Below, piece by piece: positions 35,944 to 48,000 of a stretch of 64,000 nt of DNA (position 1 is the stretch's first letter; each line of letters starts with the position of its first letter). The notes below the pieces were generated by a model. The model was not told the DNA's origin. It saw nothing but the letters and a program-made list of their open reading frames with translations, and did no database searches. The position numbers and the translations under genes were made by a program. This DNA comes from Chlorocebus sabaeus (Eukaryota; Chordata; Mammalia; Primates; Cercopithecidae), in contig NW_027327413.1 in NCBI RefSeq assembly GCF_047675955.1, positions 434,001 through 498,000 on the forward strand. The letters are read 5' to 3'.

Positions 35944-36114
35944 TTTCCCTAAAGAAGCCTTTCGCTAAGGCTGTTCTTGTGGAATTGGCAAAGGGATATT
36001 TGGAAGCCCATAGAGGGCTATGGTGAAAAAGGAAATATCTTCCGTTCAAAACTGGAAAGAAGCTTTCTGAGAAACTGCTCTGTGTTCTGTTAATTCATCA
36101 CACAGAGTTACATC
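35944..36114 (+). repeat. 171-bp monomer, CCCTAAAG variant (copy 2)
   Basis: Identical variant exactly 4987 bp after the first, so it was copied by the 29-monomer tandem duplication. This missing base is why the unit is 4987 and not 4988 bp. Confidence 0.9.
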
Positions 36115-38006
36115 TTTCCCTTCAAGAAGCCTTTCGCTAAGGCTGTTCTTGTGGAATTGGCAAAGGGATATTTGGAAGCCCATAGAGGGCTATTGTGAAA
36201 AAGGAAATATCTTCCGTTCAAAACTGGAAAGAAGCTGTCTGAGAAACTGCTCTGTGTTCTGTTAATTCATCTCACAGAGTTACATCTTTTCCTTCAAGAA
36301 GCCTTTCGTTAAGGCTGTTCTTGTGGAATTGGCAAAGGGATATTTGGAAGCCCATAGAGGGCTATGGTGAAAAAAGAAATATCTTCCGTTCAAAACTGGA
36401 AAGAAGCTTTCTGAGAAACTGCTCTGTGTTCTGTTAATCCATCTCACAGAGTTACATCTTTCCCTTCAAGAAGCCTTTCGCTAAGGCTGTTCTTGTGGAA
36501 TTGGCAAAGGGATATTTGGAAGCCCATAGAGGGCTATGGTGAAAAAGGAAATATCTTCCGTTCAAAACTGGAAAGAAGCTTTCTGAGAAACTGCTCTGTG
36601 TTCTTTTATTTCATCTCGCAGAGTTACATCTTTCCCTTCAAGAAGCCTTTCGCTAAGGCTGTTCTTGTGGAATTGGCAAAGGGATATTTGGAAGCCCATA
36701 GAGGGCTATGGTGAAAAAGGAAATATCTTCCGTTCAAAACTGGAAAGAAGCTTTCTGAGAAACTTCTCTATGTTCTGTTAATTCATCTCACAGAGTTACA
36801 TCTTTCACTTCAAGAAGCCTTTCGCTAAGGCTGTTCTTGTGGAATTGGCAATGGGATATTTGGAAGCCCATAGAGGGCTATGGTGGAAAAGGAAATATCT
36901 TCCGTTCAAAACTGGAAAGAAGCTTTCTGAGAAACTGCTCTGTGTTCTGTTAATTCATCTCACAGAGTTACATCTTTCCCTTCAAGAAGCCTTTCGCTAA
37001 GGCTGTTCTTGTGGAATTGGCAAAGGGATATTTGGAAGCCCATAGAGGGCTATGGTGAAAAAGGAAATATCTTCCGTTCAAAACTGGAAAGAAGCTTTGT
37101 GAGAAACTGGTCTGTGTTCTGTTAATTCATCTCACAGAGTTACATCTTTCCCTTCAAGAAGCCTTTCGCTAAGTCTGTTCTTGTGGAATTGGCAAAGGGA
37201 TATTTGGAATCCCATAGAGGGCTACGGTGAAAAAGGAAATATCTTCCGTTCAAAACTGGAAAGAAGCATTCTGAGAAACTGCTCTGTGTTCTGTTAATTC
37301 ATCTCACAGAGTTACATCTTTCCCTTCAAGAAGCCTTTCGCTAAGGCTGTTCTTGTGGAATTGGCAAAGGGATATTTGGAAGCCCATAGAGGGCTATGGT
37401 GAAAAAGGAAATATCTTCCGTTCAAAACTGGAAAGAAGCTTTCTGAGAAACTGCTCTGTGTTCTGTTAATTCATCTCACAGAGTTACATCTTTCCCTTCA
37501 AGAAGCCTTTCGCTAAGGCTGTTCTTGTGGAATTGGCAAAGGGATATTTGGAAGCCCATAGAGGGCTATGGTGAAAAAGGAAATATCTTCCGTTCAAAAC
37601 TGGAAAGAAGCTTTCTGAGAAACTGCTCTGTGTTCTGTTAATTCATCTCACAGAGTTACATCTTTCCCTTCAAGAAGCCTTTCGCTAAGGCTGTTCTTGT
37701 GGAATTGGCAAAGGGATATTTGGAAGCCCATAGAGGGCTATGGTGAAAAAGGAAATATCTTCCGTTCAAAACTGGAAAGAAGCTTTCTGAGAAACTGCTC
37801 TGTGTTCTGTTAATTCATCTCACAGAGTTACATCTTTCCCTTCAAGAAGCCTTTCGCTAAGGCTGTTCTTGTGGAATTGGCAAAGGGATATTTGGAAGCC
37901 CATAGAGGGCTATGGTGAAAAAGGAAATATCTTCCGTTCAAAACTGGAAAGAAGCTTTCTGAGAAACTGCTCTGTGTTCTGTTAATTCATCTCACAGAGT
38001 TACATC

Positions 38007-39038
38007 TTTCCCTTCAAGAAGCCTTTCGCTAATGGTGTTCTTGTGGAATTGGCAAAGGGATATTTGGAAGCCCATAGAGGGCTATGGTGAAAAAGGAAAT
38101 ATCTTCCGTTCAAAACTGGATAGAAGCTTTCTGAGAAACTGCTCTGTGTTCTGTTAATTCATCTCACAGAGTTAAATCTTTCCCTTCAAGAAGCCTTTCG
38201 CTAAGGCTGTTCTTGTGGAATTGGCAAAGGGATATTTGGAAGCCCATAGAGGGCTATGGTGGAAAAGGAAATATCTTCCGTTCAAAACTGGAAAGAAGCT
38301 TTCTGAGAAACTGCTCTGTGTTCTGTTAATTCATCTCACAGAGTTACATCTTTCCCTTCAAGAAGCCTTTCGCTAAGGCTGTTCTTGTGGAATTGGCAAA
38401 GGGATATTTGGAAGCCCATAGAGGGCTATGGTGAAAAAGGAAATATCTTCCGTTCAAAACTGGAAAGAAGCTTTCTGAGAAACTGCTCTGTGTTCTGTTA
38501 ATTCATCTCACAGAGTTACATCTTTCCCTTCAAGAAGCCTTTCGCTAATGGTGTTCTTGTGGAATTGGCAAAGGGATATTTGGAAGCCCATAGAGGGCTA
38601 TGGTGAAAAAGGAAATATCTTCCGTTCAAAACTGGATAGAAGCTTTCTGAGAAACTGCTCTGTGTTCTGTTAATTCATCTCACAGAGTTACATCTTTCCC
38701 TTCAAGAAGCCTTTCGCTAAGGCTGTTCTTGTGGAATTGGCAAAGGGATATTTGGAAGCCCATAGAGGGCTATGGTGGAAAAGGAAATATCTTCCGTTCA
38801 AAACTGGAAAGAAGCTTTCTGAGAAACTGCTCTGTGTTCTGTTAATTCATCTCACAGAGTTACATCTTTCCCTTCAAGAAGCCTTTCGCTAAGGCTGTTC
38901 TTGTGGAATTGGCAAAGGGATATTTGGAAGCCCATAGAGGGCTATGGTGAAAAAGGAAATATCTTCCGTTCAAAACTGGAAAGAAGCTTTCTGAGAAACT
39001 GCTCTGTGTTCTGTTAATTCATCTCACAGAGTTACATC
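38007..39038 (+). repeat. 3-monomer tandem duplication (2 x 516 bp) in unit copy 2
   Basis: Same pair of 516-bp units 4987 bp downstream, with the same GTTAAATC (38172) versus GTTACATC distinction. The small duplication, and the base change marking it, therefore predate the 29-monomer duplication. Confidence 0.85.
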
Positions 39039-39973
39039 TTTCCCTTCAAGAAGCCTTTCGCTAAGGCTGTTCTTGTGGAATTGGCAAAGGGATATTTGGA
39101 AGCCCATAGAGGGCTATGGTGAAAAAGGAAATATCTTCCGTTCAAAACTGGAAAGAAGCTTTCTGAGAAACTGCTCTGTGTTCTGTTAATTCATCTCACA
39201 GAGTTACATCTTTCCCTTCAAGAAGCCTTTCGCTAAGGCTGTTCTTGTGGAATTGGCAAAGGGATATTTGGAAGCCCATAGAGGGCTACGGTGGAAAAGG
39301 AAATATCTTCCGTTCAAAACTGGAAAGAAGCTTTCTGAGAAACTGCTCTGTGTTCTGTTAATTCATCTCACAGAGTTACATCTTTCCCTTCAAGAAGCCT
39401 TTCGCTAAGGCTGTTCTTGTGGAATTGGCAAAGGGATATTTGGAAGCCCATAGAGGGCTATGGTGAAAAAGGAAATATCTTCCGTTCAAAACTGGAAAGA
39501 AGCTTTCTGAGAAACTGCTCTGTGTTCTGTTAATTCATCTCACAGAGTTACATCTTTCCCTTCAAGAAGCCTTTCGCTAAGTCTGTTCTTGTGGAATAGG
39601 CAAAGGGATATTTGGAAGCCCATAGAGGGCTACGGTGAAAAAGGAAATATCTTCCGTTCAAAACTGGAAAGAAGCTTTCTGAGAAACTGCTCTGTGTTCT
39701 GTTAATTCATCTCACAGAGTTACATCTTTCCCTTCAAGAAGCCTTTCGCTAAGGCTGTTCTTGTGGAATTGGCAAAGGGATATTTGGAAGCCCATAGAGG
39801 GCTATGGTGAAAAAGGAAATATCTTCCGTTCAAAACTGGAAAGAAGCTTTCTGAGAAACTGCTCTGTGTTCTGTTAATTCATCTCACAGAGTTACATCTT
39901 TCCCTTCAAGAAGCCTTTCGCTAAGGCTGTTCTTGTGGAATTGGCAAAGGGATATTTGGAAGCCCATAGAGGG

Positions 39974-42030
39974 CTATGGTGAAAAAGGAAATATCTTCCG
40001 TTCAGAACTGGAAAGAAGCTTTCTGGGAAACTGCTCTGTGTTCTGTTAATTCATCTCACAGAGTTACATCTTTCCCTTCAAGAAGCCTTTCGCTAATGCT
40101 GTTCTTGTGGAATTGGCAAAGGGATATTTGGAAGCCCATAGAGGGCTATGGTGAAAAAGGAAATATCTTCCGTTCAAAACTGGAAAGAAGCTTTCTGGGA
40201 AACTGCTCTGTGTTCTGTTAATTCATCTCACAGAGTTACATCTTTCCCTTCAAGAAGCCTTTCGCTAAGGCTGTTCTTGTGGAATTGGCAAAGGGATATT
40301 TGGAAGCCCATAGAGGGCTATGGTGAAAAAGGAAATATCTTCCGTTCAAAACTGGAAAGAAGCTTTCTGAGAAACTCCTCTGTGTTCTGTTAATTCATCT
40401 CACAGAGTTACATCTTTCCCGTCAAGAAGCCTTTCGCTAAGGCTGTTCTTGTGGAATTGTCAAAGGAATATTTGGAAGCCCATAGAGGGCTATGGTGAAA
40501 AAGGAAATATCTTCAGTTCAAAACTGGAAAGAAGCTTTCTGAGAAACTGCTCTGTGTTTTGTTAATTCATCTCACAGAGTTACATCTTTCCCTTCAAGAA
40601 GCTTTTCGCTAAGGCTGTTCTTGTGGAATTGGCAAAGGGATATTTGGAAGCCCATAGAGGGCTATTGTGAAAAAGGAAATATCTTCCGTTCAAAACTGGA
40701 AAGAAGCTGTCTGAGAAACTGCTCTGTGTTCTGTTAATTCATCTCACAGAGTTACATCTTTTCCTTCAAGAAGCCTTTCGCTAAGGCTGTTCTTGTGGAA
40801 TTGGCAAAGGGATATTTGGAAGCCCATAGAGGGCTATGGTGAAAAAGGAAATATCTTCCGTTCAAAACTGGAAAGAAGCTTTCTGAGAAACTGCTCTGTG
40901 TTCTGTTAATTCATCTCACAGAGTTACATCTATCCCTTGAAGAAGCCTTTCGCTAAGGCTGTTCTTGTGGAATTGGCAAAGGGATATTTGGAAGCCCATA
41001 GAGGGCTATGGTGAAAAAGGAAATATCTTCCGTTCAAAACTGGAAAGAAGCTTTCTGAGAAACTGCTCTGTGTTCTGTTAATTCATCTCACAGAGTTACA
41101 TCTTTCCCTACAAGAAGCCTTTCGCTAACGCTGTTCTTGTGGAATTGGCAAAGGGATATTTGGAAGCCCATAGAGGGCTATGGTGAAAAAGGAAATATCT
41201 TCCGTTCAAAACTGGAAAGAAGCTTTCTGAGAAACTGCTCTGTGTTCTGTTAATTCATCTCACAGAGTTACATCTTTCCCTTCAAGAAGCCTTTCGCTAA
41301 GGATGTTCTTGTGGAATTGGCAAAGGGATATTTGGAAGCCCATAGAGGGCTATGGTGAAAAAGGAAATATCTTCCGTTCAAAACTGGAAAGAAGCTTTCT
41401 GAGAAACTGCTCTGTGTTCTGTTAATTCATCTCACAGAGTTACATCTTTCCCTTCAAGAAGCCTTTCGCTAAGGCTGTTCTTGTGTAATTGGCAAAGGGA
41501 TATTTGGAAGCCCATAGAGGGCTATGGTGAAAAAGGAAATATCTTCCGTTCAAAACCGGAAAGAAGCTTTCTGAGAAACTGCTCTGTGTTCTGGTAATTC
41601 ATCTCACAGAGTTACATCTTTCCCTTCAAGAAGCCTTTCGCTAAGGCTGTTCTTGTGGAATTGGCAAAGGGATATTTGGAAGCCCATAGAGGGCTATGGT
41701 GAAAAAGGAAATATCTTCCGTTCAAAACTGGAAAGAAGCTTTCTGAGAAACTGCTCTGTGTTCTGTTAATTCATCTCACAGAGTTACATCTTTCCCTTCA
41801 AGAAGCCTTTCGCTAAGGCTGTTCTTGTGGAATTGGCAAAGGGATATTTGGAAGCCCATAGAGGGCTATGGTGAAAAAGGAACTATCTTCCGTTCAAAAC
41901 TGGAAAGAAGCTTTCTGAGAATCTGCTCTGTGTTCTGTTAATTCATCTCACAGAGTTACATCTTTCCCTTCAAGAAGCCTTTCGCTAAGGCTGTTCTTGT
42001 GGAATTGGCAAAGGGATATTTGGAAGCCCA
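39974..42030 (+). repeat. Mosaic block with two single-monomer duplications
   Basis: Adjacent monomers share CTGGGAAAC (about 40024 and 40196), and adjacent monomers share GGAACTATC with GAGAATCTGC (41879 and 42051). Each pair is spaced 172 bp, so each looks like duplication of one monomer. Other markers: CTAATGCTG (40093), AACTCCTCTG, CCCGTCAAG, TTGTCAAAGGAAT, CTTCAGTTC, CTATCCCTTGAAG, CCCTACAAG/AACGCTG, GGATGTTC, GTGTAATTGG, AAACCGGAAAG and CTGGTAATTC. No matching block with this full order was seen elsewhere in the window. Confidence 0.75.
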
Positions 42031-45000
42031 TAGAGGGCTATGGTGAAAAAGGAACTATCTTCCGTTCAAAACTGGAAAGAAGCTTTCTGAGAATCTGCTC
42101 TGTGTTCTGTTAATTCATCTCACAGAGTTACATCTTTCCCTTCAAGAAGCCTTTCGCTAAGGCTGTTCTTGTGGAATTGGCAAAGGGATATTTTTAAGCC
42201 CATAGAGGGCTATGGTGAAAAAGGAAATATCTTCCGTTCAAAACTGGAAAGAAGCTTTCTGAGAAACTGCTCTGTGTTTTGTTAATTCATCTCACAGAGT
42301 TACATCTTTCCCTTCAAGAAGCTTTTCGCTAAGGCTGTTCTTGTGGAATTGGCAAAGGGATATTTGGAAGCCCATAGAGGGCTATTGTGAAAAAGGAAAT
42401 ATCTTCCGTTCAAAACTGGAAAGAAGCTGTCTGAGAAACTGCTCTGTGTTCTGTTAATTCATCTCACAGAGTTACATCTTTTCCTTCAAGAAGCCTTTCG
42501 CTAAGGCTGTTCTTGTGGAATTGGCAAAGGGATATTTGGAAGCCCATAGAGGGCTATGGTGAAAAAGGAAATATCTTCCGTTCAAAACTGGAAAGAAGCT
42601 TTCTGAGAAACTGCTCTGTGTTCTGTTAATTCATCTCACAGAGTTACATCTATCCCTTGAAGAAGCCTTTCGCTAAGGCTGTTCTTGTGGAATTGGCAAA
42701 GGGATATTTGGAAGCCCATAGAGGGCTATGGTGAAAAAGGAAATATCTTCCGTTCAAAACTGGAAAGAAGCTTTCTGATAAACTGCTCTGTGTTCTGTTA
42801 ATCCATCTCACAGAGTTACATCTTTCCCTTCAAGAAGCCTTTCGCTAAGGCTGTTCTTGTGGAATTGGCAAAGGGATATTTGGAAGCCCATAGAGGGCTA
42901 TGGTGAAAAAGGAAATATCATCCGTTCAAAACTGGAAAGAAGCTTTCTGTATAACTGCTCTGTGTTCTGTTAATTCATCTCACAGAGTTACATCTTTCCC
43001 TTCAAGAAGCCTTTCGCTAAGGCTGTTCTTGTGGAATTGGCAAAGGGATATTTGGAAGCCCATAGAGGGCTATGGTGAAAAAGGAAATATCTTCCGTTCA
43101 AAACTGGAAAGAAGCTTTCTGAGAAACTGCTCTGTGTTCTGTTAATTCATCTCACAGAGTTACATCTTTCCCTTCATGAAGCCTTTCGCTAAGGCTGTTC
43201 TTGTGGAATTGGCAAAGGGATATTTGGAAGCCCATAGAGGGCTATGGTGAAAAAGGAAATATCTTCCGTTCAAAACTGGAAAGAAGCTTTCTGAGAAACT
43301 GCTCTGTGTTTTGTTAATTCATCTCACAGAGTTACATCTTTCCCTACAAGAAGCCTTTCGCTAACGCTGTTCTTGTGGAATTGGCAAGGGGATATTTGGA
43401 AGCCCATAGAGGGCTATGGTGAAAAAGGAAATATCTTCCGTTCAAAACTGGAAAGAAGCTTTCTGAGAAACTGCTCTGTGTTCTGTTAATTCATCTCACA
43501 GAGTTACATCTTTCCCTTCAAGAAGCCTTTCGCTAAGGCTGTTCTTGTGGAATTGGCAAAGGGATATTTGGAAGCCCATAGAGGGCTATGGTGAAAAAGG
43601 AAATATCTTCCGTTCAAAACTGAAAAGAAGCTTTCTGAGAAACTGCTCTGTGTTCTGTTAATTCATCTCACAGAGTTACATCTTTCCCTTCAAGAAGCCT
43701 TTCGCTAAGGCTGTTCTTGTGGAATTGGCAAAGGAATATTTGGAAGCCCATAGAGGGCTATGGTGAAAAAGGAAATATCTTCCGTTCAAAACTGGAAAGA
43801 AGCTTTCTGAGAAACTGCTCTGTGTTGTGTTAGTTCATCTCACAGAGTTACATCTTTCTCTTCAAGAAGCTTTTCGCTAAGGCTGTTCTTGTGGAATTGG
43901 CAAAGGGATATTTGGAAGCCCATAGAGGGCTATTGTGAAAAAGGAAATATCTTCCGTTCAAAACTGGAAAGAAGCTGTCTGAGAACCTGCTCTGTGTTCT
44001 GTTAATTCATCTCACAGAGTTACATCTTTTCCTTCAAGAAGCCTTTCGCTAAGGCTGTTCTTGTGGAATTGGCAAAGGGATATTTGGAAGCCCATAGAGG
44101 GCTATGGTGAAAAAGGAAATATCTTCCGTTCAAAACTGGAAAGAAGCTTTCTGAGAAACTGCTCTGTGTTCTGTTAATTCATCTCACAGAGTTACATCTA
44201 TCCCTTCAAGAAGCCTTTCGCTAAGGCTGTTCTTGTGGAATTGGCAAAGGGATATTTGGAAGCCCATAGAGGGCTATGGTGAAAAAGGAAATATCTTCCG
44301 TTCAAAACTGGAAAGAAGCTTTCTGAGAAACTGCTCTGTGTTCTGTTAATTCATCTCACAGAGTTACATCTTTCCCTTCAACAAGCCTTTCGCTAAGGCT
44401 GTTCTTGTGGAATTGGCAAAGGGATATTTGGAAGCCCATAGAGGGCTATGGTGAAAAAGGAAATATCTTCCGTTCAAAACTGGAAAGAAGCTTTCTGAGA
44501 AACTGCTCTGTGTTCTGTTAATTCATCTCACAGAGTTACATCTTTCCCTTCAAGAAGCCTTTCGATAACGCTGTTCTTGTGGAATTGGCAAAGGGATATT
44601 TGGAAGCCCATAGAGGGCTATGGTGAAAAAGGAAATATCTTCCGTTCAAAACTGGAAAGAAGCTTTCTGAGAAACTGCTCTGTGTTCTGTTAATTCATCT
44701 CACAGAGTTACATGTTTCCCTTCAAGAAGCCTTTCGCTAAGGCTGTTCTTGTGGAATTGGCAAAGGGATATTTGGAAGCCCATAGAGGGCTATGGTGAAA
44801 AAGGAAATATCTTCCGTTCAAAACTGGAAAGAAGCTTTCTGAGAAACTGCTCTGTGTTCTGTTAATTCATCTCACAGATTTACATCTTTCCCTTCAAGAA
44901 GCCTTTCGCTAAGGCTGTTCTTGTGGAATTGGCAAAGGGATATTTGGAAGCCCATAGAGGGCTATGGTGAAAAAGGAAATATCTTCCATTCAAAACTGGA

Positions 45001-45058
45001 AAGAAGCTTTCTGAGAAACTGCTCTGTGTTCTGTTAATTCATCTCACAGAGTTACATC
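42030..45058 (+). repeat. Copy of the 5054-8082 segment, offset 36976
   Basis: GGAACTATC (42051), ATATTTTTAAG (42188), CTATCCCTTGAAG (42648), AATATCATCC (42917), TTCATGAAG, CCCTACAAG/AACGCTG, AAAGGAATAT, TTCTCTTC (43855), CTATCCC, CAACAAG, GATAACG and AGATTTAC all sit 36976 bp (215 monomers less four bases) from their partners. Private changes include CTGTATAACTGC (42948), GGCAAGGGG, TTGTGTTAGTTC (43826) and ACATGTTTCC (44711). The three monomers that follow in the older segment, including the 171-bp one, are missing here. Confidence 0.83.
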
Positions 45059-48000
45059 TTTCCCTTCAAGAAGCCTTTCGCTAAGGCTGTTCTTGTGGAA
45101 TTGGCAAAGGGATATTTGGAAGCCCATAGAGGGCTATGGTGAAAAAGGAAATATCTTCCGTTCAAAACTGGAAAGAAGCTTTCTGAGAAACTGCTCTGTG
45201 TTCTGTTAATTCATCACACAGAGTTACATCTTTCCCTTCAAGAAGCCTTTCGCTAAGGCTGTTCTTGTGGAATTGGCAAAGGGATATTTGGAAGCCCATA
45301 GAGGGCTATGGTGAAAAAGGAAATATCTTCCGTTCAAAACTGGAAAGAAGCTTTCTGAGAAACTGCTCTGTGTTCTGTTAATTCATCTCACAGAGTTACA
45401 TCTTTCCCTTCAAGAAGCCTTTCGCTAAGGCTGTTCTTGTGGAATTGGCAAAGGGATATTTGGAAGCCCATAGAGGGCTATGGTGAAAAAGGAAATATCT
45501 TCCGTTCAAAACTGGAAAGAAACTTTCTGAGAAACTGCTCTGTGTTTTGTTAATTCATCTCACAGAGTTACATCTTTCCCTTCAAGAAGCTTTTCGCTAA
45601 GGCTGTTCTTGTGGAATTGGCAAAGGGATATTTGGAAGCCCATAGAGGGCTATTGTGAAAAAGGAAATATCTTCCGTTCAAAACTGGAAAGAAGCTGTCT
45701 GAGAAACTGCTCTGTGTTCTGTTAATTCATCTCACAGAGTTACATCTTTTCCTTCAAGAAGCCTTTCGCTAAGGCTGTTCTTGTGGAATTCGCAAAGGGA
45801 TATTTGGAAGCCCATAGAGGGCTATGGTGAAAAAGGAAATATCTTCCGTTCAAAACTGGAAAGAAGCTTTCTGAGAAACTGCTCTGTGTTCTGTTAATTC
45901 ATCTCAGAGAGTTACATCTTTCCCTTCAAGAAGCCTTTCGCTAAGGCTGTTCTTGTGGAATTGGCAAAGGGATATTTGGAAGCCCATAGAGGGCTATGGT
46001 GAAAAAGGAAATATCTTCCGTTCAAAACTGGAAAGAAGCTTTGTGAGAAACTGCTCTGTGTTCTGTTAATTCATCTCACAGAGTTACATCTTTCCCTTCA
46101 AGAAGCCTTTCGCTAAGTCTGTTCTTGTGGAATTGGCAAAGGGATATTTGGAAGCCCATAGAGGGCTACGGTGAAAAAGGAAATATCTTCCGTTCAAAAC
46201 TGGAAAGAAGCTTTCTGAGAAACTGCTCTGTGTTCTGTTAATTCATCTCACAGAGTTACATCTTTCCCTTCAAGAAGCCTTTCGCTAAGGCTGTTCTTGT
46301 GGAATTGGCAAAGGGATATTTGGAAGCCCATAGAGGGCTATGGTGAAAAAGGAAATATCTTCCGTTCAAAACTGGAAAGAAGCTTTCTGAGAAACTGCTC
46401 TGTGTTCTGTTAATTCATCTCACAGAGTTACATCTTTCCCTTCAAGAAGCCTTTCGCTAAGGCTGTTCTTGTGGAATTGGCAAAGGGATATTTGGAAGCC
46501 CATAGAGGGCTATGGTGAAAAAGGAAATATCTTCCGTTCAAAACTGGAAAGAAGCTTTCTGAGAAACTGCTCTGTGTTCTGTTAATTCATCTCACAGAGT
46601 TACATCTTTCCCTTCAAGAAGCCTTTCGCTAAGGCTGTTCTTGTGGAATTGGCAAAGGGATATTTGGAAGCCCATAGAGGGCTATGGTGAAAAAGGAAAT
46701 ATCTTCCGTTCAAAACTGGAAAGAAGCTTTCTGAGAAACTGCTCTGTGTTCTGTTAATTCATCTCAAAGAGTTACATCTTTCCCTTCATGAAGCCATTCG
46801 CTAAGGCTGTTCTTGTGGAATTGGCAAAGGGATATTTGGAAGCCCATAGAGGGCTATGGTTAAAAAGGAAATATCTTCCGTTCAAAACTGGAAAGAAGCT
46901 TTCTGAGAAACTGCTCTGTGTTCTGTTAATTCATCTCACAGAGTTACATATTTCCCTTCAAGAAGCCTTTCGCTAACGCTGTTCTTGTGGAATTGGCAAA
47001 GGGATATTTGGAAGCCCATAGAGGGCTATGGTGAAAAAATAAATATCTTCCATTCAAAACTGGAAAGAAGCTTTCTGAGAAACTGCTCTGTGTTCTGTTA
47101 ATTCATCTCACAGAGTTACATCTTTCCCTTCAAGAAGCCTTTCGCTAAGGCTGTTCTTGTGGAATTGGCAAAGGGATATTTGGAAGCCCATAGAGGGCTA
47201 TGGTGAAAAAGGAAATATCTTCCGTTCAAAACTGGAAAGAAGCTTTCTGAGAAACTGCTCTGTGTTTTGTTAATTCATCTCACAGAGTTACATCTTTCCC
47301 TTCAAGAAGCCTTTCGCTAAGGCTGTTCTTGTGGAATTTGCAAAGGAATATTTGGAAACCCATAGAGGGCTTTGGTGAAAAAGGAAATATCTTCCGTTCA
47401 AAACTGGAAAGAAGCTTTCTGAGAAACTGCTCTGTGTTTTGTTAATTCATCTCACAGAGTTAAATCTTTACCTTCAAGAAGCTTTTCGCTAAGGCTGTTC
47501 TTGTGGAATTGGCAAAGGGATATTTGGAAGCCCATAGAGGGCTATTGTGAAAAAGGAAATATCTTCCGTTCAAAACTGGAAAGAAGCTTTCTGAGAAACT
47601 GCTCTGTGTTCTGTTAATTCATCTCACAGAGTTACATCTTTTCCTTCAAGAAGCCTTTCGCTAAGGCTGTTCTTGTGGAATTGGCAAAGGGATATTTGGA
47701 AGCCCATAGAGGGCTATGGTGAAAAAGGAAATATCTTCCGTTCAAAACTGGAAAGAAGCTTTCTGAGAAACTGCTCTGTGTTCTGTTAATTCATCTCACA
47801 GAGTTACATCTTTCCCTTCAAGAAGCCTTTCGCTAAGGCTGTTCTTGTGGAATTGGCAAAGGGATATTTGGAAGCCCATAGAGGGCTATGGTGAAAAAGG
47901 AAATATCTTCCGTTCAAAACTGGAAAGAAGCTTTCTGAGAAACTGCTCTGTGTTCTGTTAATTCATCTCACAGAGTTACATCTTTCCCTTCAAGAAGCCT

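Larger units (their letters stand above)
34987..39973 (+). repeat. 29-monomer tandem unit, 4987 bp: copy 2
   Basis: Direct continuation of copy 1 with the same string of variants, including the 171-bp monomer at 35944, TTCTTTTATTTCATCTCGC at about 36602 and GGAATAGGC at about 39595. It ends where TTCAGAACTGG (39991) and CTGGGAAAC (40024) appear. Copies look almost identical, so this is a young full-unit tandem duplication and the best higher-order repeat in the window. Confidence 0.9.

Noticed and set aside
39976..40393. 81-codon frames starting ATGGTG at 39976, 40148 and 42900
   Set aside because: ATGGTG is part of every pJ-alpha box. These frames run on only where CTGAGAAAC became CTGGGAAAC or CTGTATAAC. 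Two of them overlap across adjacent monomers. They are noncoding satellite.
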